Made by a program: the position numbers and the translations under genes. A stretch of DNA of 64,000 nt, taken from Sclerodactyla briareus (taxonomy: Eukaryota > Echinodermata > Holothuroidea > Dendrochirotida > Sclerodactylidae). Below are positions 36,620 to 49,091 of the stretch, one piece after another. A model generated the notes under the pieces. It saw nothing but the letters and a program-made list of their open reading frames with translations. It searched no databases and was not told where the DNA came from. The stretch is taken from assembly GCA_026419785.1 (NCBI GenBank), contig JAODTK010004443.1:124001-188000 (forward strand), in the 5' to 3' direction. Numbering within the stretch: position 1 is the stretch's first letter; every line of letters begins with the position of its first letter.

Positions 36620-36835
36620 AGTGAAGCGTAAGAGAGACCTGTAGTAGCAATTGGTGGAATGTAGACAGAGCGGCAGGAAGGTCGGAAATTTGGAAGTGCT
36701 GAAAAGCTCGTGACTCCACCGGGAGGAGGGGATTGTGATGCTTTCAAGCGCGGACTTTTGCTTTACTTGCAAGCGCTTCACCAATTGAGCTATGGAGCCA
36801 AATGGTGGTCTCGAACCCGAGGAACATGATACCTT
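36620..36835 (-). mobile_element. tRNA-derived SINE, family F, head and body
   Basis: The minus strand shows TAGCTCAATTGG at 36790-36779, a degenerate B-box region, then a body with AGCTTTTCAGCACTTCC and TTTCCGACCTTCCTGCC ending near 36625. The body recurs, without a head, at 62275-62370. The B box is disrupted by an insertion near 36725-36750. Confidence 0.65.
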
Positions 36836-37107
36836 TCGGTATCAGTGCGTTTTATTTTATTTTGTTCTGGGTTATTTTTTTTGTCTCTTTCCAGCTGGAC
36901 AAAATGAGAGCAAAGGCTCTCCTAAGTCCTATTATTAAAATTAAAAACAATTTTTTTTTTTATTAAACTTTCAACTTGACAATAAATGACAATGAAACAC
37001 TGAATGAACAGGAATATAAACTAAGAGGGGAAACGAGAAACTGAAAATACAAAACAGAATGGAGTGAAGATACAGAAGACAAAATCAGAACATGAAAAGC
37101 AATACAA

Positions 37108-37215
37108 ACAGTAACATTTAGTGAAATTGCTTGATAAGGCGTTTAAAAGATGTTAAGGAATTTGTATTTCTGTATTCAATAGGCAGTTCGTTCCCATGCT
37201 GAACACGGTGTTGGG
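37108..37215 (-). pseudogene. LINE ORF2 C-terminal tail
   Basis: The minus strand encodes HGNELPIEYRNTNSLTSFKR followed by LIKQFH and a stop (37197-37120). This matches the WNxLPxxIxxxxSLxxFKxxL end of CR1/L2/Jockey-type polyproteins. An A/T-rich 3' region with a run of ten or more T near 36950 (plus strand) follows and could be the tail. Upstream coding sequence is too decayed to read. Confidence 0.6.
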
Positions 37216-37964
37216 TTCAACCCAAATTTTTAGTTATGTGTTATCAGGGTACCATATTCGTAAAATGTTATTTGCATGATCTCTTAAGGGTGTGTACGTG
37301 TCAGATACAGTGTTTAAGAGTAAGACTTTTTTCAAGCCCTTAAATATTAACTTTCAAACATGACGGGGTCAACTTCTAACCCGGATACGTACCGTATTCA
37401 TTTCAACTTTCAACGGGCAAAGAATATGGTACCATATAAAATTAAACGAACAGCTCAAGACAATCTCACATGGAAAATGTACAAACTAGAGAACCAATGT
37501 TCAGTAGCTTAAACCAGACAAACATTCAATATGTAGTGAACTGGTATGATATGTTATTGCTGTGTATTGGTTTCAGTTATACTGCCTACACACTGGTTCG
37601 TTTGCTATTCTCTATTTCATTTTAGACTAGTTGTGTTGAGAGCTAAAATCTACCGACTGAGCTATCGACGAAGATGAAAGTTGATAAATGAATGAATGAT
37701 GAAGATGACTAAGTAGAAATAACCGCTGCGTAACGTAAATATACAAATTTTAATGTGCTCTCAAACTGACCACTGGACTGGTATTAGCGTCAAGCCGATA
37801 CCATGTTGTCTTGAATATGTATCAATCTATTGTTAGTATGCTTGCGACTCAGTACGCTATTTACATACATAATTTCATTCATAATCACGCGTATCAGATG
37901 CACAACTAATTCAAGAATTAAACACTCTTCGAAGCATTAGATTGATATAAAAATAGGTGAAATG

Positions 37965-38015
37965 GCAAACTGACTATAATATCTCATTCGCACTTCGGAA
38001 CCGATGAGATAATAT
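37965..38015. repeat. Hairpin-bearing repeat H, copy 2
   Basis: ATGGCAAACTGACT precedes TATCTCATTCG, which pairs with CCGATGAGATA about 10 bases later. The stem sequence differs from copy 1 (30430-30475), but pairing is kept on both sides. Confidence 0.5.
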
Positions 38016-38019
38016 GAGC

Positions 38020-38904
38020 CGTACAGTATTGGAATTTCAAGCATGTTTACTCCCATGTACTCGCGGTCCCATTCAGGGATTTGATATTGCTCTCGGGCAG
38101 CGCCTTAGTTTAGTATATCTCAAAATGGTTGGTTCTAGTTTACAGTCCAAACCAAGTTCAATATCTGCTATTTCTGGGCTTTGGTAACGCCTAAGTAACT
38201 TGTAACTAGATTGATCGCATATACCTAATGAATATAGTTCCTGTTGTTATACGCTATAACAAAAATCAATTACATCTGTTAAACTCTACTAGCTCACCAT
38301 TCTGACAGTTTTACGCGTATATCGTGTTACTGTGTAAAAATTGTAAAAAAAAAAATGCTATTTCAGAATGACTAGTCTAACATTAAAAACTTTATATCTT
38401 GTGATATATGAGGTTGAGTTCATTCAGATCAAACAAAACTCTTGACACAGATCTATCGCAGCAGTAATTCGTCAATATGGCGATTTCACGACATATCGTA
38501 TACCATAGCTCGCATGGAAGGCATCGAGATATTAGTGGTATATTCGAATCTCTCCTTTTTGCGTCTGTGTGTTCTAATAAACCTTTTGTTATATTCCAGA
38601 GCGATTTGAATATCCATCATTTCTGAGCAATGTTTAGCGACTATAAACGTCTCGTTTTGACAGAATTATCTGTAGATCGTGTGTCTGTAGCAACACTATA
38701 AAAACACAATTACAGACTGAGTGATTTAAACGAGACTAACTTTCATCAGTTTCCTGTCATATACCGGGGTTAGATCACATGAACCAGCATGCGGACGAAG
38801 CCACGCTCGTACCTGCGTGCAGGTAGGTATAAACGATGGAATTCTGAGTTCAAGTTCAATGAGGAGCTAAGGTAGGATCCCCGGCTAATCTGCTAATAAG
38901 AATT
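38020..38904. other. Unassigned sequence
   Basis: No reading frame of 60 codons or more, and no repeat, terminus or array recognised. Confidence 0.4.
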
Positions 38905-39090
38905 GGTGAGAAGGGACCTACCTTGGATGTCACCTTTATTAATGAGATCCACCCAAAACGGAGTCCATCCGCCAATTGTGTTGTCAAATCACAAACTATA
39001 GCATATCTGCGAATTTTTTTAGGAGAATTTGTGCTACGCGTTGAAACTTTTGTTTGACGAAATATTTACTCACATGGAAGCCTGCCGAAC
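38905..39090 (+). repeat. Dispersed repeat D, third copy, partial
   Basis: It shares AAGGGACCT, GACGTCA/GATGTCA, TTAATGA, ATC(T/C)GCCAA(C/T)TGT and TCACAAACTA, in order, with 21435-21545. Identity is modest. Confidence 0.5.
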
Positions 39091-39156
39091 ATTAGGCAAT
39101 CACTACTCTCGGGATCCTTAGCACTCATCCCTTCCACTTCTCGCATTCCTGAATGG

Positions 39157-39317
<161 letters not shown>

Positions 39318-39344
39318 CAGTTACTCGATCAGGATGAATCGCTG

Positions 39345-39555
39345 AAGCCATTATTCTGGGAACCACCAATACATGCCAGACGGCAACCCCGTAATCTTAA
39401 ATCAATCTTGACTGACTCGCGCTTGCCCTCAGAATCCACTCCCACAGGGAATTGTAAATGCGGAGCAAGAAACTGTCTCGTCTGTAAGGCACTGGACATC
39501 AGCGCCGAATTATACCCGCCTGGTATTGACGTTAAAATCACTCTCCCACCCATGT
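39345..39555 (+). pseudogene. Penelope-like element C-terminal fragment
   Basis: The plus strand encodes EPPIHARRQPRNLKSIL, the (A/G)xRRxxNLxxxL block, then CKCGARNCLVC (39459-39491), the cysteine motif before the GIY-YIG domain, then AELYPPGIDVKI. The frame is open from about 39345 to 39620 but truncated at both ends: the RT is absent and the nuclease barely begins. It is followed by a short (TG)n tract at 39553-39571. It differs in sequence from the other PLEs here, so it probably represents a separate lineage. Confidence 0.7.
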
Positions 39556-39849
39556 GTGTGTGTGTGTGTGTATATAAAAGTACGCGCGTTACTGTATCAT
39601 CGCTATTGCTAAATTACTGAGTAGACAAAAGAAGAAACAAACGCGCATAACTATCTAAACAATTCAATTCAGCTACTAAGATGACGGTAAGCGCGTATTG
39701 AATTATTGACAATAACATGGCTACCCAACCTGTACTACAGAAGGATGGGAAAAGTAAACAAACACTTGCCTTGGTACGCACGGTACAACTAAACTACGCA
39801 TAGTATTATATGATAGTATACTGCTGAAATACTGTGTGTGCAAACTGCG

Positions 39850-40560
39850 TCTAATTAAATAATATTTAATTTTGTGTTCATACCATTCGGTTTCAGCGTT
39901 CCGAGCCTATATATAAATATGTTCTCTGTTTCTAGACGGCCATAGTCGGTACCCTTACCCTTCGCGATAACGGAGACGCTGAAATCCGTTATAGTACACA
40001 TGGATGGAACATTAAAGTGGGTAGCGACTGGCATACCATGCGCGTTCATCCTAATTGATCGTAGGTGTAATCTGTTGTTCTTGCATTTGATAACATACAC
40101 AACATCACAGGTGATATAAGAGAAATGGCCTTTAGCCTGGTATGATCCCTTGACCCCAGTAATAATGGGTTGCGTATCTTTAGATACCACTGCGCAAGTG
40201 TTACAATATGGACACCGGTTGCAGGGGAAGGTGCCATGAGGTGTCTCTGGGTGTTCTGTGTGAGATGCGACGCTCGAACGAGGTGGTTGGCAAGGTTACT
40301 GTCCCTCCTATACGGGTTGATGGGTCCGACATTAACGTTTTGTAATGCCTATAGATGATATTCCTGATAGGATATATTGTTGGATGGAACGGCAAAACGC
40401 ATGGGATCCCATTTTGATTGTGTTCATTCGTGGTTGAAGTGCGGTGTTACGTTGGACACGACTTACACGGAGGTTCGCGGCGCTTAAATACGTCTGCATG
40501 ATACTGGCGCTCCCTAAAGAACCCCTCCAATTGTTCACTGGGCGACTCAAACTTGTAATC
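39850..40560 (-). pseudogene. Penelope-like element: linker, cysteine motif and GIY-YIG endonuclease
   Basis: On the minus strand, FRERQYHADVFKRREPP (about 40525-40475) and RNIIYRHYKTLMSDPSTR (about 40375-40320) form the linker. LANHLVRASHL follows (about 40298-40266), then after a frameshift FPCNRCPYCNTCAVVSKDTQ (40233-40174), and the nuclease segment DVVYVIKCKN, PVATHFN, and ENIFIYRLGTLKPNGMNTKL to the stop at 39855. The nuclease frame is open for 111 codons, but the expected Y-V-G-x-T segment is degraded. The RT domain is missing. Confidence 0.8.
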
Positions 40561-40564
40561 TCCA

Positions 40565-41130
40565 AAGGACTAGAAATTCTTCAATTTCTTCGTATTAATC
40601 CCAGCACAGGCTATTAGACTAATTCACTGCACCCGACTAGTCCAAACTAGCTAGAACTTTTTTGTATGTACGTCGCTCGCACCAGCCTATAGGCAATACT
40701 CCGACGATATACGCGAAGTGTGTTGCTCGGCGAAGAGTACAACTACAAGTACCAAAATTGCTATTTCGCTATATTAATAATTCGATAATGACCAATGACC
40801 AATGTCTGGGTTCGTGCCAAATTCGTTTCAATTAACCAGTTCCCCAACCCTTCAGTCGACATGTCTTTACAACAAGCGGAAATTCCTGTAATGTCCATGA
40901 ATAATTGGGGTGACCCATATAGGCAACCAGCAACCACAGTACACTGTAGACTATTGTATGTTTATCTGGAAACTTGGTTCAACAGGTTCACCCAGGAATA
41001 AAAATGATTCTGGCGGATGTTGGACTGATAATTATAATATTCATTTGTGGGAAGAGATGATATACAGAAATACCCAAAACCAATCATAATAATGAAATAA
41101 TAATAAGGTGAAAATCCAATCGTCGGCTTT
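40565..41130. other. Unassigned sequence
   Basis: It lies upstream of the PLE fragment on its strand, where an RT would be expected. I see no RT motif in any frame. Confidence 0.4.
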
Positions 41131-41570
41131 ATGAGGAAGATATTCCATGGAATCTGTTGCAACAGTACATGTTGTAATGTTGACTCTGCAGTGCTCGTTC
41201 CCGTCCGTATTTGAAATACATTTTCACCCAAAGGAAACCCATATCCATCCCTGCAAATCGAATACAGCAGGGGTGCGGTATGAATTTCAAAATCGAATTA
41301 TTACGTTGATAAAGGTCGGCAAATTACATCAAACCACGTCAAGCTGTATGATGATGTTGAAATATCATAGATATACAGCAGCTCATGTATGTGGACGTCA
41401 GTTGGCTATATGAGGGAGATATTCCATAGGATCCATGGCAGTGCAGGCCATCACGGGTGAATTCACCTACACGGTGCTCGTTCCATCTTATTTGGAATAA
41501 ATTCGTCACCAGTGGAATCCATCTCCATCTTCGCAAATAGAATATAGCATAGAAGAGCACTGTCACCGTG
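41131..41570 (+). repeat. Tandem duplication, unit about 280 bp
   Basis: The units start at about 41131 and 41411. They share ATGAGG(A/G)AGATATTCCAT, GTGCTCGTTCC, TATTTG(A/G)AATA, CCAT(A/C)TCCATC and GCAAAT(C/A)GAATA. Identity is about 75 percent by eye. No coding sense was found. Confidence 0.65.
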
Positions 41571-44500
41571 TATGACCACGTGAATTTGGCATTAATGAGG
41601 TCATACCGCACTCCGCATCGGCACCTATGACATACCCTTAATTATGTACCGGTAGCCTTGCAGTGAAGAACTATGACATAAATCACATCAACAATGCAAT
41701 GCTTTCAGATGGGATTCTGATTGGTTAGTAGTATTATATATTTTATTATGGCTGGGGATTATAGGATTAGGAATTAAGGTCATTGTAGCCAACCACGAGA
41801 TTCTCCCGAGACAGGGCGCATCCACCCAACGATTAGCAGCCATAATAGTGCATAATAGGCCATGGGTTTGCACAAGATGAATGTATGGGCATAGAATTCA
41901 GATGATGATAGTGAATTAAACGCATTGTCCATTATTCTTATTTATTTTAACAGTAAATATGCGCTTCATTGGTTTCACGACGTCTTCTCTCAATTTCTTC
42001 TCACTATAGGGAGTCAAAGTCGTAATAGAGTACCAACAGTTATCATTTGGTCCAAATTGTCACGATAACGTTCATAATTTCACGTGGTTTCTTGTTTACT
42101 GCATAATTAGATCACAATAGGACTATTGGCATCAGGCATTAGCTGTAACAAGCGCTGTGATGGGGAGCGGGAGTTTTATAATACCATTGCCAATTGGCAA
42201 AATGTAATTGTAACTTTCCTCTCTTCACATTATTTTCGTTGACGCTCATCGTTTGGAGTGCATGAGGCTATGATTCATTGTTTCAAATAATAATATGGGG
42301 ACTGTAGAAAAAAAATCGGTTCCGAACAACAGGAAAAAAGGCATATTTTTCAAGCAATGGTATTTACAGAAGAAAGATGATGAGGTACGTAGAGGAACGG
42401 CTATTATAACAGATATTCTGACAGTAGAATTTAGTTATTACTGGATATTTCGAATTCGCTTTATGTTTAGCGTACACAAATATCCTAATATTGGAATAGA
42501 CTCTTGCAGTGTTTACATGTGAATATTTATTTCTCATTGGTCATTGTGTTTATTTGTGATTATGTGCTACTTCTGCTCTTATCACATCAAATAGTTTATA
42601 TAATTATGCTCTTGTAGCCATGATAGCGATAGGCGTTAGTGGTCAATTAGTTAATGCGATCAAACAGATTACATCAACGATCGACCTTGCTCTATTTAAC
42701 GAAAAAGAATGGTTTTGTAAAAACTGTAGAAATTGGGGCCTTATTATTTACTTTAAGAGAAGCTCCAATAAGTAAGCGGAGAATAGACGGCCGATTAATT
42801 GGCGACTATGCTATATTACAGGTATTTACTGCAATTACGCCGTATAACACGAGCGATTGTTGGAGCGGATTGAACTGCGAGTAACTGTGGGCTAATTGGG
42901 CTAATTGGATTATAGATTCAACATGTTTCTGCACAGATTACTTCAGTGCTGGAAGAACCACTGAACGGATAGTGGATCTAATTGGATTAGACAAAAAGGG
43001 GTCAATTGCTGGCACTTAACAGTCTGTTGATTATTGAATGAACGGAAGGCACAATATAGGTATATTTTAAAAATGACCTCGTCAATATGAATCATAGTTC
43101 AAATATTCTTTCATTTTACCCGTCTTCACGTTCAAAGATATCTGATAGAATAATATTTTAATGCATAAATATTTCGATATGACTGTATATTCATATAGCT
43201 TGATGCTGCTGCAATCCCAGCAAAAGACAAAACGTCTTCAAAATATTTTCTAAGTTTTCCTTCAATGTTCCTCAAATGTCACGAAAACGTTTCCTTACCA
43301 TTGCCGAAACATTTTCTTAAAATTTAGGGGAAAAATAGGATGGAATTTCCAGATAGCAATTCAGGTCCTCCGGCAAATGTGACTATAGGTGTTCCATCCA
43401 TATAGGATAAAGGATCTGCATTCGTGGGGGCTATAGAGATTAAGACAATCGGATCACAGTACGATACGATACGTTATCCTAGTAATGTTACCGAGGATTT
43501 AGGCTCACCAGTGATCACGCCGTTACAACTGCATGGTGGTAGGAAAAATGGTGGTGACTCAAACCCAGCGGCTATGGAATTAGGACTACAAACATACCAC
43601 ACAACGTGAAGCAGTATTAATAATCCGTTGTCCTCTGTTGGTAGTCGTGCTCGCTTTTCGCCTAATGCTGTACCTAGAACCCATGAACTGATGGTTTCGG
43701 GACCTTGCGTGACCTCCAACAGTTTTCCAGTAGGCAATTTAATAAATTGATGTCTTATTACTTCATTAAGCGTATCAGTTTAGTAATACAACCAAACAGA
43801 AGCAAAAGCTCACGTTGCAACAACTTTCATGGTTCTCGTTATGACGATAAACCCCTAATTCATTCAACTAGTAGAAAACAACTTAGCGACGAAATCATTT
43901 CCTGGTAGATGTAGCAATATTATATTTATTATACAGTCAACTGCAACTTAAATGCAAAGGCCGATATAACATCACATCACAAAAAACACAAAGGTACGAA
44001 CTCGCAATAGGAAGTGATCTCCGTCATAGATTAGCATAACTATAAACACAGCAGGCTGTTACCGACATTGAGATGAAAATGGAGTGTACAAATGATAGCA
44101 TAGAACAAGAAAGTATGCGTAGTGGTCCTTGCCATTTCTCTTCAGTAACATTCAGTTAATGTAACAAAAGGAGATCACCTAAAATCTGAATATTCATTCT
44201 GAGCAGACTAGTAGTACCACACACCAATACGTCCAGATTGTGCTGTCAAGTTGAGTTTCGAGAAACACGTCCCTCCGATGTGTCTGAGTGGACACCATAC
44301 GAATTTTACCGTTTATGTCTTCCTCGTTTCAAACGTCGCGGAAAATGCACTTAGTCGAGCCTTCCCATTGATTTTACCAATTATTTTTGGCCATTCGAAA
44401 TTCAATAACCAACTTATTGTGGGCAAGTTCTTATGCAACCATGCAATTATACATTAAATAAGTACGTCCGTAATGCCATTCAGCTGATCATTCATATTGA

Positions 44501-45349
44501 ATTATTCTTATATTTAGTGTATACCTCTTGTCACAATGCATTGCATAGTGCTGGATAACACCAGTTGTATTCATTCTGCTGATGAGGGACTCAATCCAAT
44601 ATTTAAAAAAAATCAAAGAAACAGATCTCTGTAGATTATTTTTAGTCCACCAAAGTATTCTGACAATATAGCTCAAATAGAACAATAGATTATCGAACAA
44701 TACAACTGGGGCAAAGTTGGAAAGTTTAACAGAACATTAACCAAGAACTTCGAAAAACTAAGGGAGGAAATCTGGAGTGCCCACCTAATCTGGCCTAATG
44801 GTGGCACATTTTGCAGCCGGCAGGCAACAAGTTATCAATGACGTATGAGAGGATCACACACCTAACAGGAGGAACCAGAATTTTCCTGAGGAGGAAGGGG
44901 TGGACAAGGTCTCTGACACGCAGACCACTTCTCATTTTCCTTTCAATATTTTCTTCTGAAAAATTCAAGGAATATTCCACATGTGAGCATACCCGATCGG
45001 GCTCTTCAGCAAAATCGGACAAACAAATTGTCGGTGGTGGGGCGGGGGGATTTTTTGAAGTGGCTCATGCCACCCACTCCACTTAGAAACAGGAAGTTGT
45101 ACCAAAGGTTGCTGGGTAACAAAATGAACAGTTTCGTTCACAAGTCTACCATAGATAAGAGAAGTGAGTGATGTGGCTATACCACTGAGAGCTTAATGAA
45201 TCAGTTAACTTTGAAAGGGTTTGTGTTTTTGACTGGTGGTAACAAAAAAAACAGTTAGCTTCAGCGTAGGTACAACCCTCATGAAAGATTATGTGCATGA
45301 ATTCACTGACTTGCAGTTACTGCATTGTCCACTTCTGAGATCTGGACAA
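41571..45349. other. Unassigned sequence
   Basis: Frames of up to 91 codons (44811-45086) are unrecognised and mostly overlap opposing frames. I found no transposase or RT motif, SINE box or array. This is the longest stretch where I see nothing identifiable, so an old element or a regulatory region cannot be excluded. Confidence 0.35.
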
Positions 45350-45760
45350 TTGTGTGTTACATAAATAGTTGGGTCCACTGGTACCCACGCAGACGAACAG
45401 AACTATCCCTCTAAGATGTTTCAATAACGAGAAATCAGTGTCGGACATGAAATTCATAAATGTTTCAGAGCTGTTTTACAGAGGACATAACTGCAGATAG
45501 CGATGTGAAAGAAGTGTTTTAGTATGTCAGTGTAATTGACTTATTGGTCTATTGCAACAAAACAACTCTGGTCGTCTCAAAGAACTTTACCTCATCAGGT
45601 CAAATGAGGTCAAAACGTCAAAGGAAGTCAAAGTAGGTAATCCGTTGTAGTTTGTACAGACGATTACGCCCCCCCCCTCCCAGAATGTCTTTTTTGCGAA
45701 GATATATAAAAGATTTGAAGAGACAAATGTACCCGTGCGAGCAGCTCTGAACGACAGGCA
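45350..45760. repeat. AGGTCA-rich repeat E, copy 2
   Basis: It matches 35640-36060 in direct orientation: CAGACGAACA, TACAGAGGACATAACT, GATAGCGA, AATTGACTTATTGGT, AAAGAA and GCGAAGATATAT occur in the same order. AGGTCA at 45597 and 45607 keeps the 10-bp spacing of copy 1. Confidence 0.7.
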
Positions 45761-45847
45761 AATGCACTTGTTATAAGTAAAATCGTTTCCGCAACTTACA
45801 GTTCGTGCTACTTCAACTTCTCGGTAGTCTGAGTAACACCCCTGGAT

Positions 45848-46042
45848 AAATCACACGCAGACGGCAACTTGCAAATTGCCTACCCCTCGTGTGATCCCTG
45901 CTCCATCCTTGTGCTGAGCCTCCAGCGAGAAGGCAACGGGTACCATTTTTAAAGTCTTTGGTATGACCCGACCGAGATATCGAACCCCGGTCTCCCGGGT
46001 GGAAGGCCGACGCTCTACCAATTGTGCCAACCACTCGGTTCC
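45848..46042 (-). mobile_element. tRNA-derived SINE, type A, 5' half
   Basis: The minus-strand head 46042-45965 has ACCGAGTGGTTGGCACAATTGG and a B-box-like GGTTCGATATC, followed by the type-A body down to the GGCAATTTGCAAGTTGCC stretch. The 3' half is missing. This is one of the best preserved heads in the window. Confidence 0.85.
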
Positions 46043-46989
46043 AAGAATGCAATGTAAACGCGTAGTTGCGCATATAAACAGGACTAGAGACTGTTGCTCT
46101 AGCCCTAGATCCAGAGCCCAGCAACATGCAGTTCAGTTTACTTCTGTACTCAACTGCTTATCAATTACATGAATGCCGCGCGTGGTGTTACTGCTGATGA
46201 ATTGTCCAACAAGCAAAGGAATTTACGAAGATTGAGAATATTTCATTGTTAAGTAGTAGCCTGGTAAGCTATAGGCTGCGGGTTTAAGTCGGAGATGAAG
46301 ATATCATAGAGCTAATACAATGAAATATTAGGCATAGGCAAAGTTATGCCTCGGCTGAATTACGTACAAACTATATGACGACGGTCGATTTCTTTCGCAT
46401 CATTGACGAATTCAACCGCTTATTTTAAAACAAAAAGTTCATTTGCACATATCCGTCGTTCTTCTAGAATACACCGCCAAAATTATGCTGAAAAGTTGAG
46501 CGATGTTGGGATGAAATACCGCCACACTTTCTTCGAGTAATTTAATGCTAGTCTAACGAGTCGCACTGGGCACTGGCTAGTATTACTAGCAGTAGATAGA
46601 AACCGTACCTAGATATGTACCTAACTATGTCGGTCCGTTATAACCCGGCGACTACGATAGCCTTTGAAGGACTTATTTGTAGGAATTATGTAAGAAACGA
46701 CGACTAGTATGAGAACAATGATTGAATGTTTGTTGTAGAAATGATTATTCTGTTCTGGTGCAATTGCGAGAAAGATGAAATTCATGATCGATGAGGTTCA
46801 TGTCCCTGGAAATTGTCTATTCATCGTAGATAGATGCATTTATGACTGTACCCCGGGACTGTACTGTCATTATAACAGAGTGTATGTTATTTTTCACTCC
46901 TGCCGAAGGCAAAAGGATCTATGCAGTTCATAGTTGTGAGTATGTGTGCGTGTCTGCTTTCCCACTTATTTGATCATATTTGTCGCGCT
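46043..46989. other. Unassigned sequence
   Basis: No ORF of 60 codons or more lies wholly here, and no repeat or terminus was recognised. It flanks the inner end of the right arm; the left-arm flank (the TA tract and LINE at 10316-10720) is unrelated. Confidence 0.4.
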
Positions 46990-47384
46990 GTGCGCGCGTA
47001 CATAAGGGGAATCTTTTGACATTTTGTTGAATTTCCTAGCAGTTAGAGAAAGATTTATGTTGGTCCTGATTTTGCCGAATCTGTGAAAAAAGTCTCTTCC
47101 CTCGCCAACGTCCTGACTGTCGGGCAGGCACTCAGATACTGAGAATCAGCAACTCTTCGACTATGGAAAACATGAATGATACCAAGAGTGAACATTTTCT
47201 TCGAACTTGGGGGCTCCATATTATAAGCCATGGGCGATGGCATAAATTAGGCCTAACGACACACCGTTCACCTACCTTCAATTAGGCTACGTGTGGTTAG
47301 TACTGTTAACTGAATGAAAAAATCACTAGGATGATTGCATATCCCACCCTCTGGGAAGCACCCCCCCCTCGTGAATATTTAAAA

Positions 47385-47490
47385 GGCATCGTCGGTAAGG
47401 GTGCAGACCTGGACACCATTGCAATCATTCCTGTCAGCTGCGAATCTCTCACCGATTATACGCGGCAACGCCTCTCTGGTGGAGCAGCGG
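47385..47490 (-). mobile_element. SINE type A, 3' fragment in the right arm
   Basis: AAGGGTGCAGACCTGG, then GTCAGCTGCGAATC (plus strand) are the type-A 3' body. The inverted partner is 9776-9880. It is headless in both arms. Confidence 0.65.
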
Positions 47491-48479
47491 CACCGCAATG
47501 GGGGTGGCAGAGTAGTCATGGGGGGCGAGAGGGGGCACAGCCCAAAGAAATATTTTCCCCCCTCCCCACAGGTATTCTAGTCGATTTTTTTTAAACCACG
47601 GTAATTTCATTGTAGGTCCGCAATCGCAGCCAAAGCAGTTGCCTCATGAAAGTATATGAGTAGAGGGCTGCTCATTCCAGACACCTACAATAGCTGGAAA
47701 GCATATCAACGTTTTAGGAGTAGCGCGCATTGCTCTATGTGAGAGTATATTCTCAACAGAGGGAAGAATCGTTCGCCCAATCCGTCTAGCAATGCTCACA
47801 AGCCGGAAGAGTCACAGATTTTTGCGGCTATCCCCAGGAAAGCAGCGGCACTTGCAGCTGTTCTAACTCGTTCAAAGGCTCATGAGCTATTGGCTGGCTG
47901 GCTGAGACAGTATTTCACAGTCTATATAATCCAAGATTTCTTTTTTAATACTCGAAACTTAGGGCTGGGTCCATGCATATCAATCTTTGGCTGGAAAGTG
48001 ATGGAAGACCTGTGATGTTTCTATTATTCTTAAAAGAAACACATGAGTTTAAAATCCAAAGCAAATACACATGTTACTAAAATTGTATATATTCAAATAT
48101 ATATCGAAATTTTATTTGCTTCAGGAGGAAGGCATGAACATTTATGGTGGGATGAAAAATTAACATGGGTCATATTTAGGTCCGTCACGTATTCCAGAAA
48201 AGATAGATTTGTGGTGAATTCTTCCCGTTGCCTACCCACAGACTCATTGAATTATTCCTGATACATTTGTTAATGCGGTAGTAACATACGGCGCTATCAT
48301 CGTGGAAACTCTTTCCCCCTGTCTGACAATTTCTGGCAACCGCACTGTCAGGTTCCGTAGTATACTCATTGAGACGGACCCTGTAACGGAAAAGGTAGAC
48401 AGTAAGGCTACGAATGGGTTATTACCTTGAAATCAAATACCCTGATATCGGACGGCTGCCCATTAACCAGCGGCATTTT

Positions 48480-48600
48480 CAGTTTAGTTCAGTTTAGTTT
48501 TAGTTTAGTGAGGAAGAGTCAGGAAGGACATAGTCCTCATGAATGACCCTGAAACCACAACCCCCAAAAATGCAAACGAGCCCATAAGCTATCGCCCACA
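48480..48600 (-). mobile_element. 3' tail of a CR1/L2-like LINE
   Basis: AGTTTAGTTTTAGTTTAGTG, then GTCAGGAAGGACATAGTCCTC and ACCACAACCCCCAAAAATGC match 57195-57275, the 3' end of the LINE at 57195-58116. The TAGTT-type repeat is the tail microsatellite. It has no visible counterpart in the left arm, so it is probably a right-arm insertion or left-arm loss. Confidence 0.6.
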
Positions 48601-49091
48601 ACAGTGTATTTGATGGCACCGCAATAGAGTATCTAAGGCAGTTGGGCGCAAGGAGTTAGAATAGTAGGGTAGAAATGCACCAAATAGTATGTGCTGGTGA
48701 TGGGTAAATATAGGCATAAAAATATTCCAGCCGAGGTATTCATGGGTGGATATGTTATATTATATCCCACACACCTATTTTCATGGAGGATCCCTCCCCC
48801 AGGATCGCCGCTAATGCTTGAGACTGGCCTTCATTACTGCAGAAAAGTTGAACAATAAGGCTAATAGGCTATAAATGGGTTATTACCTTGATAAATGAGA
48901 TGAATGAAATAATGAAATTCATAATTACTACCTTAATAATCCCTTAACCAACGGCCTCTCCCTATTGACTAGCGGCATTTTCAGTGTATTTGAAGTCTTT
49001 AATAACCATATCAAATGGCACGACGAAACGACGTAGACAATGTACACGCTCGTTCACGCGGGCTGCTGGGGACAATTTCTAGGTAGGGTGC

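Noticed and set aside
37645-37672. Isolated A-box-like sequence (reverse complement GATAGCTCAGTCGGTAG)
   Set aside because: No B box or tRNA-like folding follows at the expected distance. A single box is too weak to call.
47700-47860. hAT dimerisation-like peptide (CESIFSTEGRIVRPIRLAML) in the right arm
   Set aside because: The matching left-arm sequence (about 9440-9545) does not keep the frame or the motif, and no other hAT residues flank it. It was too weak to list as a gene relic, although an old hAT origin for part of the arm stays possible.
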